From assembly GCA_959347315.1 (NCBI GenBank), contig OY365819.1, forward strand, positions 21,652,089 through 21,716,088: a DNA stretch of 64,000 bases, written 5' to 3'. Under the pieces are notes generated by a model. The model was given only the letters and a program-made list of their open reading frames with translations, did not search any database and had not been told where the DNA came from. The translations under genes and the position numbers were made by a program. Of this stretch, positions 25,141-46,900 are shown piece by piece; the stretch's first letter is position 1; each line of letters opens with the position of its first letter. This DNA comes from Bimastos eiseni (Eukaryota > Annelida > Clitellata > Crassiclitellata > Lumbricidae).

Positions 25141-26740
25141 CATTATTTCCTATTTTGACATAGTACTCGTTAAACTGACGTAGTTGTCTGTGATTGAACG
25201 TTATTAGACGTTACAATCAGAGGGGTATAAGCAGATACTCTAAACAATATAGCCTACATTATGCTCTCAATCTCTCACTCACTTTAACGGTACTTATCGC
25301 TCACAAGTATGTACTGCCTCTGCTGCGTCCATATTATTTCAGTTTCGATCTTACTTTCAGGCTCATGTTTGTCATACATTTTTCTCAACCAAACGGCATA
25401 TTTTCTTCATCGCTCTGTATATTAACCAATTTCTCTCTGCGTTTACCTATCTAATAATAATTTTCTCGATACACTTGTCTATCTGTCATCCTATGTGCCT
25501 CCTTATCTATCAATTGATGTATAGATCTGTTTATTCATGCATCTATCAATTTATCTAATATTTCTTCTCAGTCTTATCTATCTAGACATCTATCTGCATA
25601 TGTAGGCCTACCTATTGATCAATTCAGTTATCTATATGTGCATCAATTTATCTAGTTATCAATTCATCTATTTCTCTATCTGTAATTTCTCTCTTTCTCT
25701 GGCTTATCTATCTATCTCTATAGATCTGTCTAATATTTATTTATCTCCATTTATCATCTATGACTCTCTCTATTAATCTATCTATCTGTCTGTCTATGCA
25801 GTCTTTCTTTTTGTATCTGCCATGTCTATCTATCAATCAATCTCCATTTAGGCCTAGGCCTATCATCTATTTCTCTCTCTATCTCTTACACCCAATCGCT
25901 AACCCTCTTTTGTTTTTTCTCAATCTTCAAACTAAGTGTCTCTTTTTCACTCTTTCGCTATTGCTGCAGTGTCTGTTCTCTCGCTCTCCATTTTCTCTCA
26001 TTCAGTTTTACTCTCACGGACTTTGTTTTTGATTGCTCATCGACTTATAGGCCTATGCTTGCGTAGTAGGTCTATGTCGTTTCCGAACCTTCTCTGGATA
26101 TATACGTATTTCTATGTGCAATCATGTCTCTGATTTGCATCTTTTTGCGTTTTACCCCATTGCCAATGTTTGCCTTGCATTTCAATCAAAATAAAAGCAA
26201 ATAACTCAAATTGGAAATTTCTAAAATTGGCCTATTTGTGGGCGATGCCAAACTTGTGATGACTTTCTACTGCCTGAGAGCTGCAATGAATGGCCTACGG
26301 AGACCTTTGCCAACACTTCCTCATGGTGGTCTCTGGGCGTGCAGTTAATCAAACTGGTTGACTGCATGGAGAAGATTGGCAGCAGCACGTTGCCATTCTC
26401 TGTCTGTTTTCAGGATAGTGTGCTGTGCTGTTACTGCTGTACTATCTGATGACCAAGCTAGCTCTTAATTTACAGACGGTGGCGACAATATCTTATTTTG
26501 GTAAGCTTACTTCTATGCGTTAACGTTTTGCAGCAAAGTTATCCACTGTAATGACAATAGGCCTACTAGTAAGTTACTAATTAATATATATATATATATA
26601 TATACCTGTAAGGCGATAGCAATCAATAACTGAAACATCGCACCATTATTTGACTAGACCTACTGAGTCCCATCAACACACATCTTCATGAGAATCTTGG
26701 CAGTTCAGGATCCCACATAGTTTAAACAGAAACACGTACA

Positions 26741-26814
26741 ACACAGGTCTAGCATGTAATATTCAACACAGGTCTAGCATGTAATATTCAACACAGGTCT
26801 AGCATGTAATATTC
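26741..26814. repeat. 25-bp tandem repeat, three copies
   Basis: The unit acacaggtctagcatgtaat plus attca is repeated three times with almost no change. Confidence 0.9.
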
Positions 26815-29689
26815 GACAGCTGCATTCAAAAACATTCTGTACAATCATGATCAATTTGTAGATCAAAGCTGAACATCACATGGTACTGCTTATCTTCTAG
26901 GATGACATTTGCTTAGGCCTACATTGCACTTAGCACAGACGATTCACCATTTGCCAGTGTCCTTGAAGGCTTTAGCAAACTAAATTTCAATGAGCATGGT
27001 CATGCTTCAATAAGAATAGTCATGGTTGATAGAGTATCATTTTTATCTGTAAACACATTCTTCAATCTTGCTTATTGAGAGTCCAAGGAGGACACAGACA
27101 GCTGGGAAGGAAGACAAGTGATCGCATATACTTTATGATTATTCTATTTAGTATTCAATTCAGTTAGTAACAGCATCAGCATGCACTGTCAAAATTAAAA
27201 CTGTTTGACTAATTAAAATGCATTCTCATCTGATATAAAAAGAAGACAATAGAATAAGATGGTATTAATTCAGAAATAAACCATTTATAAAGCAGAGAAA
27301 AAAGCAAGCCTTGCAATAAAAGCGAAGTCCCTTTTCTAAAATGTGTCTTAGTCTCTTAGAGCAGTCTGAGCAGATGATGTAGGCCTGTTGCATTATACGT
27401 CATAGTAATTTGTAACTAGCCTTCAATTTATTTTTATTGGTTTACAGTTCATCTTAATTTGTTTTAGAGAAAAACATTTTTTTGCACACACTTAATTCTT
27501 GTGCGCGTGCAGCTTCCCAGCTGTCTGTGTCCTCCTTGCGCGTGCACACGCGCACAGCTTAGAGTAACACTGCTGGGTAGTCCTACTTCCTGAATACTTC
27601 CGCTACTAAATGCAGCCAATTTAATCTAATAAACGTACAAAAGTAAAAAAATCACAAAATAAATGAACATTTTTTTAATTTTTAACTGAAGTTAGTGTAA
27701 ACATATTTAGCCGGTAAGTTGAAATCAAGTTTAGATGAAAATAATAAATGTAAAAAACAGTGCAGATGATCTTGTCAGCTGCAAGTTTTGTATTATATTA
27801 ATCGCAAAAGGATGCTAGTTAATTTTATTTCGCCATTACTTTCGCCCCTATCGAATGAAATAAATTTAGTAGTAATAATAATGTTTAAATTCTCTGTTGA
27901 GCAATGTCTATCAGAGCCGGTTCCTGGCATAGGCAACATAGAAAGGCCCCTAGGGCGCCAAATTTTAGGGGCGCCGAATTTTATGGATACTACTGTGATG
28001 TTTTCAGGAATAAAATTTCATGATGATACAAAAGGAAATTTATAAATTAGTTATTAAAAACTAGTTTTTCGCTAATTCCAAGAACGATATTCAATCTCTT
28101 AACACCTCATTTGAATCTCCCGCTCTTTCCCCATTAATTTTCCTTTGCCAGAATCGTCTACATATTCTGACAAAAAACATTTTGATGTGCCCCTTGCAGT
28201 GTGTGTCTGACCCCATATTTGCTAACATCTTACTTCTTATGCAACAGATATACAGATGACTTCCTATGGCACCAAATTACCTGAGGACGACTCTGATGTC
28301 TATAAACATTAGGTGCCATTCGATCACTTCGATGGTACTTCAGCATATCGTATTATCTTAGTTTTATGTTGAGAAAAAGCTGAGAAGTATTGTACAAGGT
28401 TTAGACAAGGCAAGAAGAATCTTGTAGAATGCAACTTTACAACAATAATTTTTTATTTATTTTTTTACCGAAAATGCTGCCTCTAGGACAAGTGCCGCCT
28501 GGGGCGGTTCGCCCCACTCGCTACGCCACTGCATGATGTTGAATAAGTATGGTGAGATCACACAATCTAATCATACTCCCTTGATAGTACATGATGACTT
28601 AGGCGTCGTCCATAAATTTGACGTAAGTAAAAACCCACTTATTCACCCCTCCCCTTCTCCGTATTCCACTAACCCCCTCCCATTTGCGAACGTCTGCATC
28701 ACACATGTATCAGCCTCTATTGCAACTGCTAATTTTACTGCATTGCTATTTAATATGAGATTGAATAAAAGCCATATAGAAAACTTAAATTTAAATGCTT
28801 ATTTACAAATATCATTCTCTCAAATGATAACCTAAAAGCTGTAATAAACAAAAGTATAACCTAAAGCTACTAATAAACAACCAAGATTATGACATAACTA
28901 ATATTAGATGTGATTTTGGCGATAATTTAGCATGGTAACATGCGGATGTCTGCACAGTCCATGACACCCTTTCCCTGTCCGTATCTCGTTTACGGACGTC
29001 CTTTGTGGATGACCCCTTCTGTATAACAGTGATTCAACAACAGGTGATTCATATGACATTTCATTCATAGTAGAACCACTACAAATGATCACAATAGTAA
29101 TAATAGTAACAATAGGCCACCAATAATTAATGAACGATGGATTGTCTATACTTCCATAATCCATGTAGGACTTAGCAACAGTAAACTCAAACATCTTAAA
29201 CATTATCAAGCAATTTCTGGAGTTAACAAAATATAATTCTGCAGAAATGACAGAGACAGCGATTCAACAAAAAATTGGTGGCTCATATGAGCCACTTTTT
29301 ATTCAAATTTTATTCAGAATTATTAGAACCACAAAAATTACAAGTCCATTTCACAAGCAATTCACAAGCACTAAAATAGCACTTCAGTGCTATTTTATGT
29401 GCATAAAAATGATCACAATAGATAATAACAATAGACCAACAACAACAGGATGTAAGATGGATTGACAGTCTTGACTTCCAAGACATTCTTAATCATAATT
29501 GCAAATTTATATAGCACCATTACAAGAGATACTTTTCGCATTCCTGAAGACATTCATAAAAGTGTAAGAAGCAGTAAAGTTGAAACATATAAAGATGCTT
29601 CATCTAGTCACTTCTGAACATAACAAAAGCTATCTCTATCTCAATGATAGATAAACAAGCACATCTTTAACAGTTTGAAAGGTTTTTCT

Positions 29690-29788
29690 TCACAGAGTCA
29701 TATGCAAAACAATTTGTTTTCTTCACAGAGTTATATGCAAAACAATCTGTTTTCTTCACAGAGTCATATGCAAAACAATCTGTTTCGA
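29690..29788. repeat. 33-bp tandem repeat, about three copies
   Basis: Units built on cttcacagagtcatatgcaa plus a caatctgtttt end. The length is a multiple of three, so a frame stays open through it, but no gene context supports translation. Confidence 0.8.
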
Positions 29789-30135
29789 GTTGAAATGGAG
29801 AATCAGGGCACCTGCATACCTCCACAGCCAACACTGCTGCTGTTAGAACCTAATGATCATCAACCTTGACAACTTTAAACAGGAACACAGAGCTCTGTGA
29901 CTTATGTCATGGCAGTGTTGACAATTTATTAAACACATTATTAACAAATATGATTTTAAAAGAGATTTGCTTAGAAATAGGAAGCCAGTGTAGCATCTAC
30001 TGCATATATTGCTACATATATAAACATTTTGGCCTCTTGTCTATGACTTGGGTGAATCCAATACAAAGCATATCTATTTAAAATACTAACAAAGTATTAA
30101 AATAAGACTGAATTCTGTGAGCGCTGAATTGAGAC

Positions 30136-38514
<8,379 letters not shown>

Positions 38515-39859
38515 CTAACAAGAAAAGAAGAAGTCAAAGGTCATTGCATCCATTGCTGGCAGAGATGATGTTGATTTGAAACTAAAGTCAGTGAATCTAT
38601 AAACGAATTAATCGCATTCATTGGACGATGAACACAGACAACATACTAACAATAACCATAACAGTTTTCCACTTGAATTAGAACTTTACCATCACAAATA
38701 GCTTGGAAAATATTTTCATCTGTTCTGAAGACATAATTTTTTAGATCTGTTAGATGGCCCAAGTTACAGTGTCCCTGTGTGGTTCTTAAAATGTGCAACA
38801 TAATTGGCCACACACAGACACATAATGGAGAAAAATAATTCACCCCAATGGTCAACCACGAAAGACCGATATAAATTGTAAAAGGATGATCAATTTCTCT
38901 GGACTCATGATACATAACTACAAAATGGAGTTCAATTGCTTAGCAGCACAATGCTACCGGCATCAATTGTTCAACAGGTCATCTGAATGATTCAACTGAA
39001 ATTCTTATAGCTCAAGTGTTTTGATCTGTCAAATTTTGTTTAAGTGACTATGCTCTGGATCTCTTGTGCTGATCTATCAGTGTAAGAGATCCAGAGCAGA
39101 GTCAGACTTAATAAAGCAGAAATATCCAAATATCCAATATGCCATTGGTTATAACAAATAGTCAATTGAAACAGCAAGAGAAGGCAACTCTTGCCTGAGA
39201 CTGGCTGCAGGCAAGAGCCACTTTCAATTAATCTCGACTGTTTTTGATAAGTTCAATCATCTTAATTCACCGATTTAACATAAAACCAAACATCAAAACT
39301 GGAATTGACTCTTGACAGTGTAAACATCAGAAATCTCCAACTGATCCAAAAGTGCTCTGTTAATTAAAAGTCTCTTTCTCGTCATTAAAATAAAGGCATT
39401 GGCAAATTTTACTACTGACAGCAACTGACAGAAATTTGCCATCAGAGTCCATCCTTTATAAATCCAAATCTTGATTTCTTTAGAGTCAGCTTAGACATTA
39501 CGAGACAGTTTCACAGACATTTGACACTTTCATCTAATTACTGCCAGAGTTTTTGTCATTAACAACAATGAAAATAGTGAGAATTAAGAAATAAATTTGG
39601 TTGAAATACCGACAGAAATGTAAGAATCCAAATGTGTATCGTCTTTCTTCTCTCCTTTTAACAACAACACTGAACTTTTTCTGTATTGTGACATCACCTA
39701 GAACACACAACATTAAAGCACATCCTGAGGTCATTTTAGCAAAATAACTGAAAAAGAAGAAAAAATGCTTACTGCATAAGAGTAAAACAAGTAACTGTGG
39801 TTAATAGATTGTATTATTTAGAAAGAAGGGAACAAAGCAATCAAAGATCTCTTTACTTA

Positions 39860-40410
39860 AGATGTCATTCTAAATTCTCCATTCTCCCTTGATGATCTCC
39901 TGTCTTCCTACAATACCACCCTCTCCATGCTCCTTGACAAACACGCTCCTATTATCACGTTAACAGCCTCTGGTATAATTCCTATCTCCAGGCTTCAAAT
40001 CTTTGTGTCAAAGCCTCGAGCGCACCAACAAACAAACCAGGGATCCTCGAGTGCTTTCCGTCCAAATATTGGTTATTAAAAACCGATTATTCCTTGTTGA
40101 TTCAATCCCGATCCTCTAATACTTGCCTTCTCCGGAAAACCATAAACAAACTCCTCCATCGGGACTCCTCCAACCCACTTCCATACTCTCTTCCATCTTC
40201 TTCAATAGCTGAACTGTTCTGTTCTTTCTTCCTTGAAAAACCTACACTCCTTTGCTCTTTTAAATCACTCATTTCCAAAATCACAATCGATTCACTTCTA
40301 GATATTCCTCCTCTACTCATGACTTTCCTACTTCCACAACTCTCCCGTCATCATTATCCACCTTCTAACCAACATCAGAGACTGAAATATCCAATTTGTT
40401 AGAATCTCTT
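39860..40410 (+). mobile_element. Degenerate LINE fragment (L2/CR1-like, region before the RT)
   Basis: Broken frames read FSLDDLLSSYNTTLSMLLDK and then LLHRDSSNPLPYSLPSSSIA. This is the linker of L2/CR1-like LINEs between endonuclease and reverse transcriptase (a YN..L...LDKHAP phrase, then a loss-filled lps...la.FF segment). Several stops and frameshifts. Confidence 0.6.
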
Positions 40411-40557
40411 CCTAATAATCAGTTCAAACTCGACTCTGTACCCTATGGGGTTGGGGCTGTAGAGTGATGCAGAACAAATGGGGTGAAGAGCTGAGGACCC
40501 GAGTTCGGCCGAATAGTAGCGGTCGGACCAGATACCGGCTTTGTTCATCGCCAACCA

Positions 40558-42845
40558 ATGCGTCATGTATTCCAAAACATCAAAGCAATAGACCCTTTAA
40601 CAATCAGTGACATGTTAATTGACTCAGACCTATTCACAGCTCCTGCAAGCAGTGCAAACGATTTTGCCGAACAAATGAAAACAACAGTGTCACTGATATT
40701 GGACAAACTCGCTCCGATTCAGACTTGCTACAGGCGACCATCTAAACCTATTATTAGATGGCTCTCATCTGAAGCATCCCGTGCGAAGAAGGAGCGTCGT
40801 CGACTTGAAAGAAAGTGGAAACATTCTGGACTTGATGAGGATAGACAGTGTTATCGTCGACACTACCGTGTAACAAATAAACTCATAAATGATTCACGAA
40901 ACTCGTATTTCTGCAGCCAACTTGAAAGTGATGATAATCCTCGGGACCGATGGCGCATCGCTCAGCGTCTTCTACACTCAAAGGATAGAAACAACTGCCA
41001 ATGCTCAGACACAGAAAATCAGACTCTGTGTGCAAATTTTGCTGCATTTTTTTGTTAACAAACTTGTTGATCTTAAATGTAAAATTGCTAGATGTGCTGC
41101 TAATTTAGTGTGGAGTGACCTGCTGCTTGACTCCGAATTCTCCAGCCCTGCCTTCGATGACATACCGCCTGTCACATTCTTTGAAGTCTTTAATCTTCTC
41201 AATAGCATGGTTCCTAAATCATAGCATGGTTCCTAAATCATCAGCATTGGACTTCATACCTACATCACTCATCGTCTCTTGTTCTGATGTATTCTCTCAC
41301 CTCATTGCACACTTGGCCAATCTATCTTTTGCTGAGGGGTGCTTTCCTTCATGCTTCAAATCTGCTTTAGTCACGCCTTTACTTAACAAGCCTGACCTTG
41401 ACACTAGCAATTTGTCTAACTTCAGACCTATCTCCAACCTCAATAACATTTCCAAGATCCTTGAACGTCTTTTTCTTATGCGTATCAAGAGACACATTAC
41501 TTGCTCTCCCAACTTCAGTCCCTACCAGTCAGCATATCACAAAGGCTACTCCACGGAAACTGCTCTTGTCTCTACACTGGATTACATCTTCTCATCTATT
41601 GACAATGGTAAAAAGCCTGCCTCTCTGTGTGTCTTGACCTTAGTGCAGCCTTTGACACTGTAGACCACCAGTTACTCCGTGCAAGACTTGCAAAAAGCTT
41701 TGGTGTCTCTGAGACTGCCTTACACTGGTTAGCTTCATACCTGGTTGACCCCAATCAGCAGGTGGGCATTGGATCTGCTCGGTCGGAGCCCACACTTTGC
41801 ACTGCTGGAGTGCCACAAGGATCTGTCCTCGGCCCTTTATTTACAGTCTTTACTTCCCCAATCAGTCGTATAGCTAAACACTTTGGAATTCAATTACAAC
41901 AGTATGCAGATGATACTCAGCTCCATATTGCTCTGTCACACACTGATCAGTCTGGTAAACTAAAACTGGAAGAATGTCTCACATCCATATATGCATGATT
42001 CTGTTTCAACGGTTTGGCCATAAACCCAGACAAGTCTGAAGCAATTGTATTTGGCTCATGTCAACGCCTGCGTTCTTTCCCTATGCTCTCTAGCATTGAA
42101 CTGGCGGGCACTGCTGTGGCGCTTTCAGACTCTGTCAAAACACTTGGGGTTACCCTCGACAGCAAGCTCACATTTCGACCTCACATAACAAGCCTTTGTA
42201 AATCCTGTTTCTACCACATCAGGGCAATACGTCACATGAGGTCGGCTCTAACCCAAAATATGTCTGAAACTATAGCCTGCTCACTTGTCTCCTCTCGCCT
42301 CGATTATGCTAATTCACTTTTTGTCGGTCTCTCTGACCTTGAACTCAAAAGGCTTCAACGTATCCAAAATACGTTAGCTCGAGTAGTGCTACGTGTACCA
42401 CTACGAACATGTTCCTCTGCCTTACTCCACCAGCTGCATTGGTTCCCTGTTGAATTCAGAATCAAATTTAAGTTAGCTTGTTTGACCTACAGAGGTCCAG
42501 TTTGACCTACATCACCAGTACACCTACCTATATTCATGCTCTACTAACGCCTTACATTCCTCCTCGTTGCTTACGATCATCAAGTACAGGTCTTTTAGTT
42601 GAACCACGATGCAGAACAGTTATGGGCTCTCGTGCATTTCATGTCTCTGCTCCCAGGGAATGGAATCGACTGCCACTCTCTCTTCGTAGCTCAAATTCAC
42701 TTCCTTTAAAAAGCGACTCAAAACTCACTATTTCTCTTTGGCTTTCAAGGATTTGGAAATCTGATTGCATCTTCTCCTGGCGACTGACTATCCGCGCCTC
42801 AGATTCACATTTAGGTGTGACCTTGTGCTCGTTACAAATTTATTA
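40558..42845 (+). mobile_element. Non-LTR retrotransposon ORF2 (CR1/jockey-like), inactivated
   Basis: A nearly complete reverse-transcriptase region split among about five frames. In order: a pre-RT stretch (40,558-41,058, ends at a stop), fingers (FRPISNLNNISKILERLF, 41,420 onward), DLSAAFDTVDH (about 41,630), GVPQGSVLGPL (about 41,808), the catalytic YADD (41903-41914), AINPDKSEAIVFG (about 42,017), TLGVTLDSKL, SRLDYANSLF and a C-terminal REWNRLPLSLRS segment. A tandem duplication of about 19 bp near 41,204-41,241 and other frameshifts break it. No endonuclease domain is attached. It lies between UROS exons and SLBP. Confidence 0.88.
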
Positions 42846-43028
42846 ATAATATATAAAAAATTTAATAATAATTTGAAATTTGTCGATAGACCTACTATTC
42901 GTATTCGTGTTCCGTCAAATTATTCGTATTCGGACAAATGGTGAAAATTATGCACAGCCCTAAACCAAACACTTAGTCACTAAGACCACTGGGTATCTAT
43001 ATACAGGTTCTTAGTAGGATAGTCTTAC

Positions 43029-43131
43029 CTAACAAAAGCACTCCAACAACAATAATAACCAGATGTGTGAACCATATGTTTGGCGGTAGCCGACGTTCAG
43101 CTCGTTGTAAGGTTGACCCAGCTATTACCAT
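43029..43131 (-). CDS. Candidate first exon of a small membrane protein (hypothetical)
   Basis: The minus strand has ATG (43131-43129) followed by 34 codons and a good splice donor (gtaaga, from 43028 downward). The peptide starts MVIAGSTLQRAERRLPPN and continues with a clear hydrophobic segment (WFTHLVIIVVGVLLL). It lies 860 bp upstream of the SLBP start, in the divergent direction. I do not recognise the protein and found no second exon that is convincing. It could be chance. Confidence 0.25.
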
Positions 43132-43990
43132 AGAGATTATACTACTAGAATGCATGAATACACACAAAACTACATTGCAAAAGTACTTATCACTACTTTT
43201 GCAATGATCATCGCAGATTCACCGAATTCACTATGCGAGAAAGCATAGCATTTGACAAGTCTTATAATATTTTCCACACAAAATCATTCATGTAGCTAGT
43301 GATCATAAAATTCCAATATGCATTCATTCATGATTCAGGTATTCAATTTTAGAAAAACCGGGCTGTCGAGTGTCGATTGCTGGGGATATTTTTAGTTGTA
43401 AATGAAAAATGAGAAAGAGTCCAGTTAAACTTAAAGTATGATGAATATGCAATCTAATTTTTTCCTAATTGTGTTTTGCAAATAAAATAGGCCACAGTAC
43501 TTCATTAGCTATAGTGCTCCGCTTGTACGGTGGAATTTACTGGTTTGAGCTATCCGGTCATTCACATTGTATCCCGGACTTTCATTATCTCATTACCACA
43601 AGGTTCTTCTCTCACAATTGCTTTGCGCCATCTGTGTTCCATCTATGTTGGAAGGAAGGCGACAGTTGCATTGTATTTGTATCAATAGCCTTTCGAATTT
43701 TTTCGTTAGAAAACACTTGTTAAACAGTGTTCAACGTAGGCCTATTAATGTATTGTAGGTTCTATTTTACTATGTAGGCTGTCCTTTTGTCCGTTCGATT
43801 GACCGTTCCATGCTCTTACATATACGTTCAATGGTTGTTGTTGCTGTGGGTTTTGGCGCCTTTCGTTCGATGTTTTTCGCATATTATTAGTTGGTCGACC
43901 ACAGCGAAGGGAGTTTGCAGTTTTTGTCTAACTAAATCTTTTGATTAAATCGTATTAAAATCATTGCACAGAACACACTGCATAGAAATA

Positions 43991-46900
43991 ATGGAGAAAA
44001 GTTCTATGAAAAGTCGTCGACAGTATAGACGTGTTTCGTGTGATTGGGAGACACCTGAAAGTGAAAGGTTGCTCAGTGGACGCAAGTCGTAAGTTAAATT
44101 CTCTGTCAGATAGCAGCCATTTCGCGTATTTATTGTCACTCTACGAAATGGTGTTTCGAATGACTGTGCTCAGCTTGCCATCCTGTACAAGCAATGTCTT
44201 CTATATTCAACTACAAGATTGCATGGACAATAGCCACATCAACCGTTCACTCAAAACTACACTATTACAATTCTCTCTTTCATAACATTAATTCCTCTTA
44301 AATAAAACGCCTCCAAACAATTCTGAACGTTCTTGCCCCCCCCCCCCCCCAATCCCTAAAACTCCAAAACACCATCATATACCACCCTCCGACTAACACC
44401 TGTTTTCAAATCACTACATTGGGTTAAAGTCCCTCAACGCATCTATTAAAAAATTGTATCTATCACCTACAACGCACTTCAAACCTCTCAACCCTCCCTC
44501 TTACATTCGTCAACTCGCTCATCGTCATATCTTTCTCTACGTCACCTCCAGTCTCATAGTCACTGAAATTCTGCCACTGTTGCTTAGTCTATACTCACCA
44601 ACCCTTTGAAAGGGACTCCCAAAAGCACTCTGTCTGTTTGCTCATCCCCACATTTCACCTCCAAATTATAACCTCCTCTTTGCTTTCACTATCGTCTGCT
44701 ACTTTTCATTCATGGCTGAAAACCGAACTCTTCAAGGTATTCTATCCAGATTCTACTCCTGCGACCACCCTCCGACTACCACCGTAACACCATGCTGTCT
44801 CCCCGGCCTAACCCCCTCGGATTTTGACCTGGCACCGGAGAGAAGTGAGAGGCTTGGCTGTTGCGGACTTGATCTGGTATAGCGCGGGTGAATAAGCTGG
44901 TCTCCCTGATGTGGCTTTTTTACAGGTGCTGATAAATTTTAGAAGTTTTATATTTCTATGTGCTGGCCACTCCAGTTAAACTTGTAACGTCCTAACGGAA
45001 GTTGAAGAGTTTTACGTTGTGGTGCAGTACTAGTGTTTGGCTGGCTAGTCATTTGAAGTGTTAGGTGCTTTGAAGGTGTTATATAAACCTAGTTACATTA
45101 TTTTACGTATCAGCAGTGCTCAGTTACATCAGCAGGATGTTTTGGTGCATTATCTCAAACTCTGCACTTATGTCCAGGAGTGAGAGCCTCATGACATGAA
45201 AAGTAAGTCTTAAGGAAATTGTCCTAGTTTGTTAACCTTATTTTGAAACCTGATTGTAGTTTGGCAGTTGGCTGTAGGAGATTAAATACTGCAAAAGTTA
45301 CACCAAAACTGCTTTCTAAATTGTTTCTCCAGAAGTAAACATGAGGTTAGATATGGGTTTTTGTGTACAGTTTTTGTTTAGTCAGGCATACTGAGATGTA
45401 TTATGCTTTCCACTGGTTGCAAGATACAACTGTTTTGTTGAAGGTCGGAGAGTTGCAGTGACTTTGAAAGTCCTCTGAATTCACTTCGTAGTCCGCTGAG
45501 GCTGGAATCAAAGCGCTCTTTCTCAGAGGGAAAACACCGAGATCGTAATATGTATCAGCTCAGATATCGCCAGGGAAACACAATGCCCCTCAAACAGAAA
45601 CAGATATTTTCAAGGTCAGTAATAAACCCAGATTTCCTCTTATTTGATGCCGTAGAAGAAAACACTAGCTTGAATAAGTTCTTGGGAGGAATGCTTGTTT
45701 TGTCAGAAATTATCAATCAATCAATCCAAAATACTTGATATAGCACCCCTTCAAGATATCTACTCAGAGGCATTCCAGATTACTTGTCTTGTGTTTAGTG
45801 TTCATTGCATCAGATCACAAGATCTGTTTCTTTCTGATTTTTTGACAGTGAGAGAAATTTTGAAGACAGGAGAAGTGGTGATTCTCAAATGGATAAACAT
45901 AGTATCAGGAACAAAGGACCTGATGAGTAAGTTGTGTTCACAGCTCAAACCTTCTTCTGCATAATTACTGAGACAGTTGACAGATTCTAGACTGGCTTCA
46001 TAAGCTATTTGATTCTTTTGTAGAATTTCTTGAAATATAGAATTTCAGACTCATACTATTCTATGCTATTCACATCCATAGTGACTATGAATGCAGCCAT
46101 AGTCACTATGAAACCCATTTGCATGAATGGGGTGACATTCTGTTTCCTTTGAATACAACTGTCACATCATTTATTGGGAAAGAATTCCAAAAGAATATTT
46201 TTGATGATATACATTCTAAGTGAAAAAGATTGACTGACATCTGTTATTTTTAGGTTGACTAGCCCGAGGACAGTGTCTGGAGCAACTGATTGGGCGAGCA
46301 TTGTGGAGGAAGAGGAAAGAAACAAAGTTCACGAGAAAAGGTAATGCATTGCAAGAGAATTCAGAAGTACTGTAAGACAAACAGATTTTAAAATGTTTTA
46401 GTTGATGGATATGTTCAGTAGTATAGTATATCCTAAACTAATAATTACTTAATACGTCTGTCAATCTGTCTGTCTGATCTAATTATAGACTGTACGCAGC
46501 ACTGGGTGCAGTAACCTTTAGCCAGTGTTTCCATAGATCTTCCATAAACCTTACTGCACCGGGTGTGGTTAGAATCTTTCAAATAACAGAATATAAACAA
46601 ATTGTCCGATTCAAGTTTAGAAAAACCTTTATTCGTGTATTTGTTGGTATATTTGCAATTATTAAATTAAATACATAGTGTAATGTAAGTATATTTGCAG
46701 TTTTTAAATGAAATGAAATATTAACGGGTAATGAGTATTTTTGGCGTATTTTAGTGTTGACAGTGGCGAGCTTGCGCCAAGCCTATGTTTAGGTGACGCA
46801 CATTATTCGCCTTGACCGTTTCGTTAAATTAATGTGTATTTTAGCTCTGTGACCCAGTTACTTAACCACTACTATAGCAACGTTAAAATTAAATCTGACC

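Larger units (their letters stand above)
25140..30135. other. Intergenic region, no host gene recognised
   Basis: Contents: degenerate (TCTA)n at about 25,480-25,870, (TA)n at 26,585-26,604, a 25-bp repeat in three copies at 26,741-26,814, and a possible short DNA-transposon copy at about 27,911-28,534. Nothing recognisable is seen at 28,540-29,680. A 33-bp repeat is present in about three copies at 29,690-29,788. Open frames are short and unsupported. Confidence 0.5.

Noticed and set aside
27911..28534. Possible hAT copy with CAGAGCCGG and CAGTGGCGTAG ends
   Set aside because: The ends agree poorly and the flanking 8-mers do not match, so I could not support it as a defined element.
26741..29788. 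CRISPR-like direct repeats (25-bp and 33-bp units)
   Set aside because: The units are tandem without unique spacers and the genome is eukaryotic, so these are minisatellites.
38646..38915. Minus-strand frame ending GKVLIQVENCYGYC as the missing UROS first exon
   Set aside because: KVLI is suggestive but there is no suitable start, no GT donor in the right phase and no match beyond four residues.
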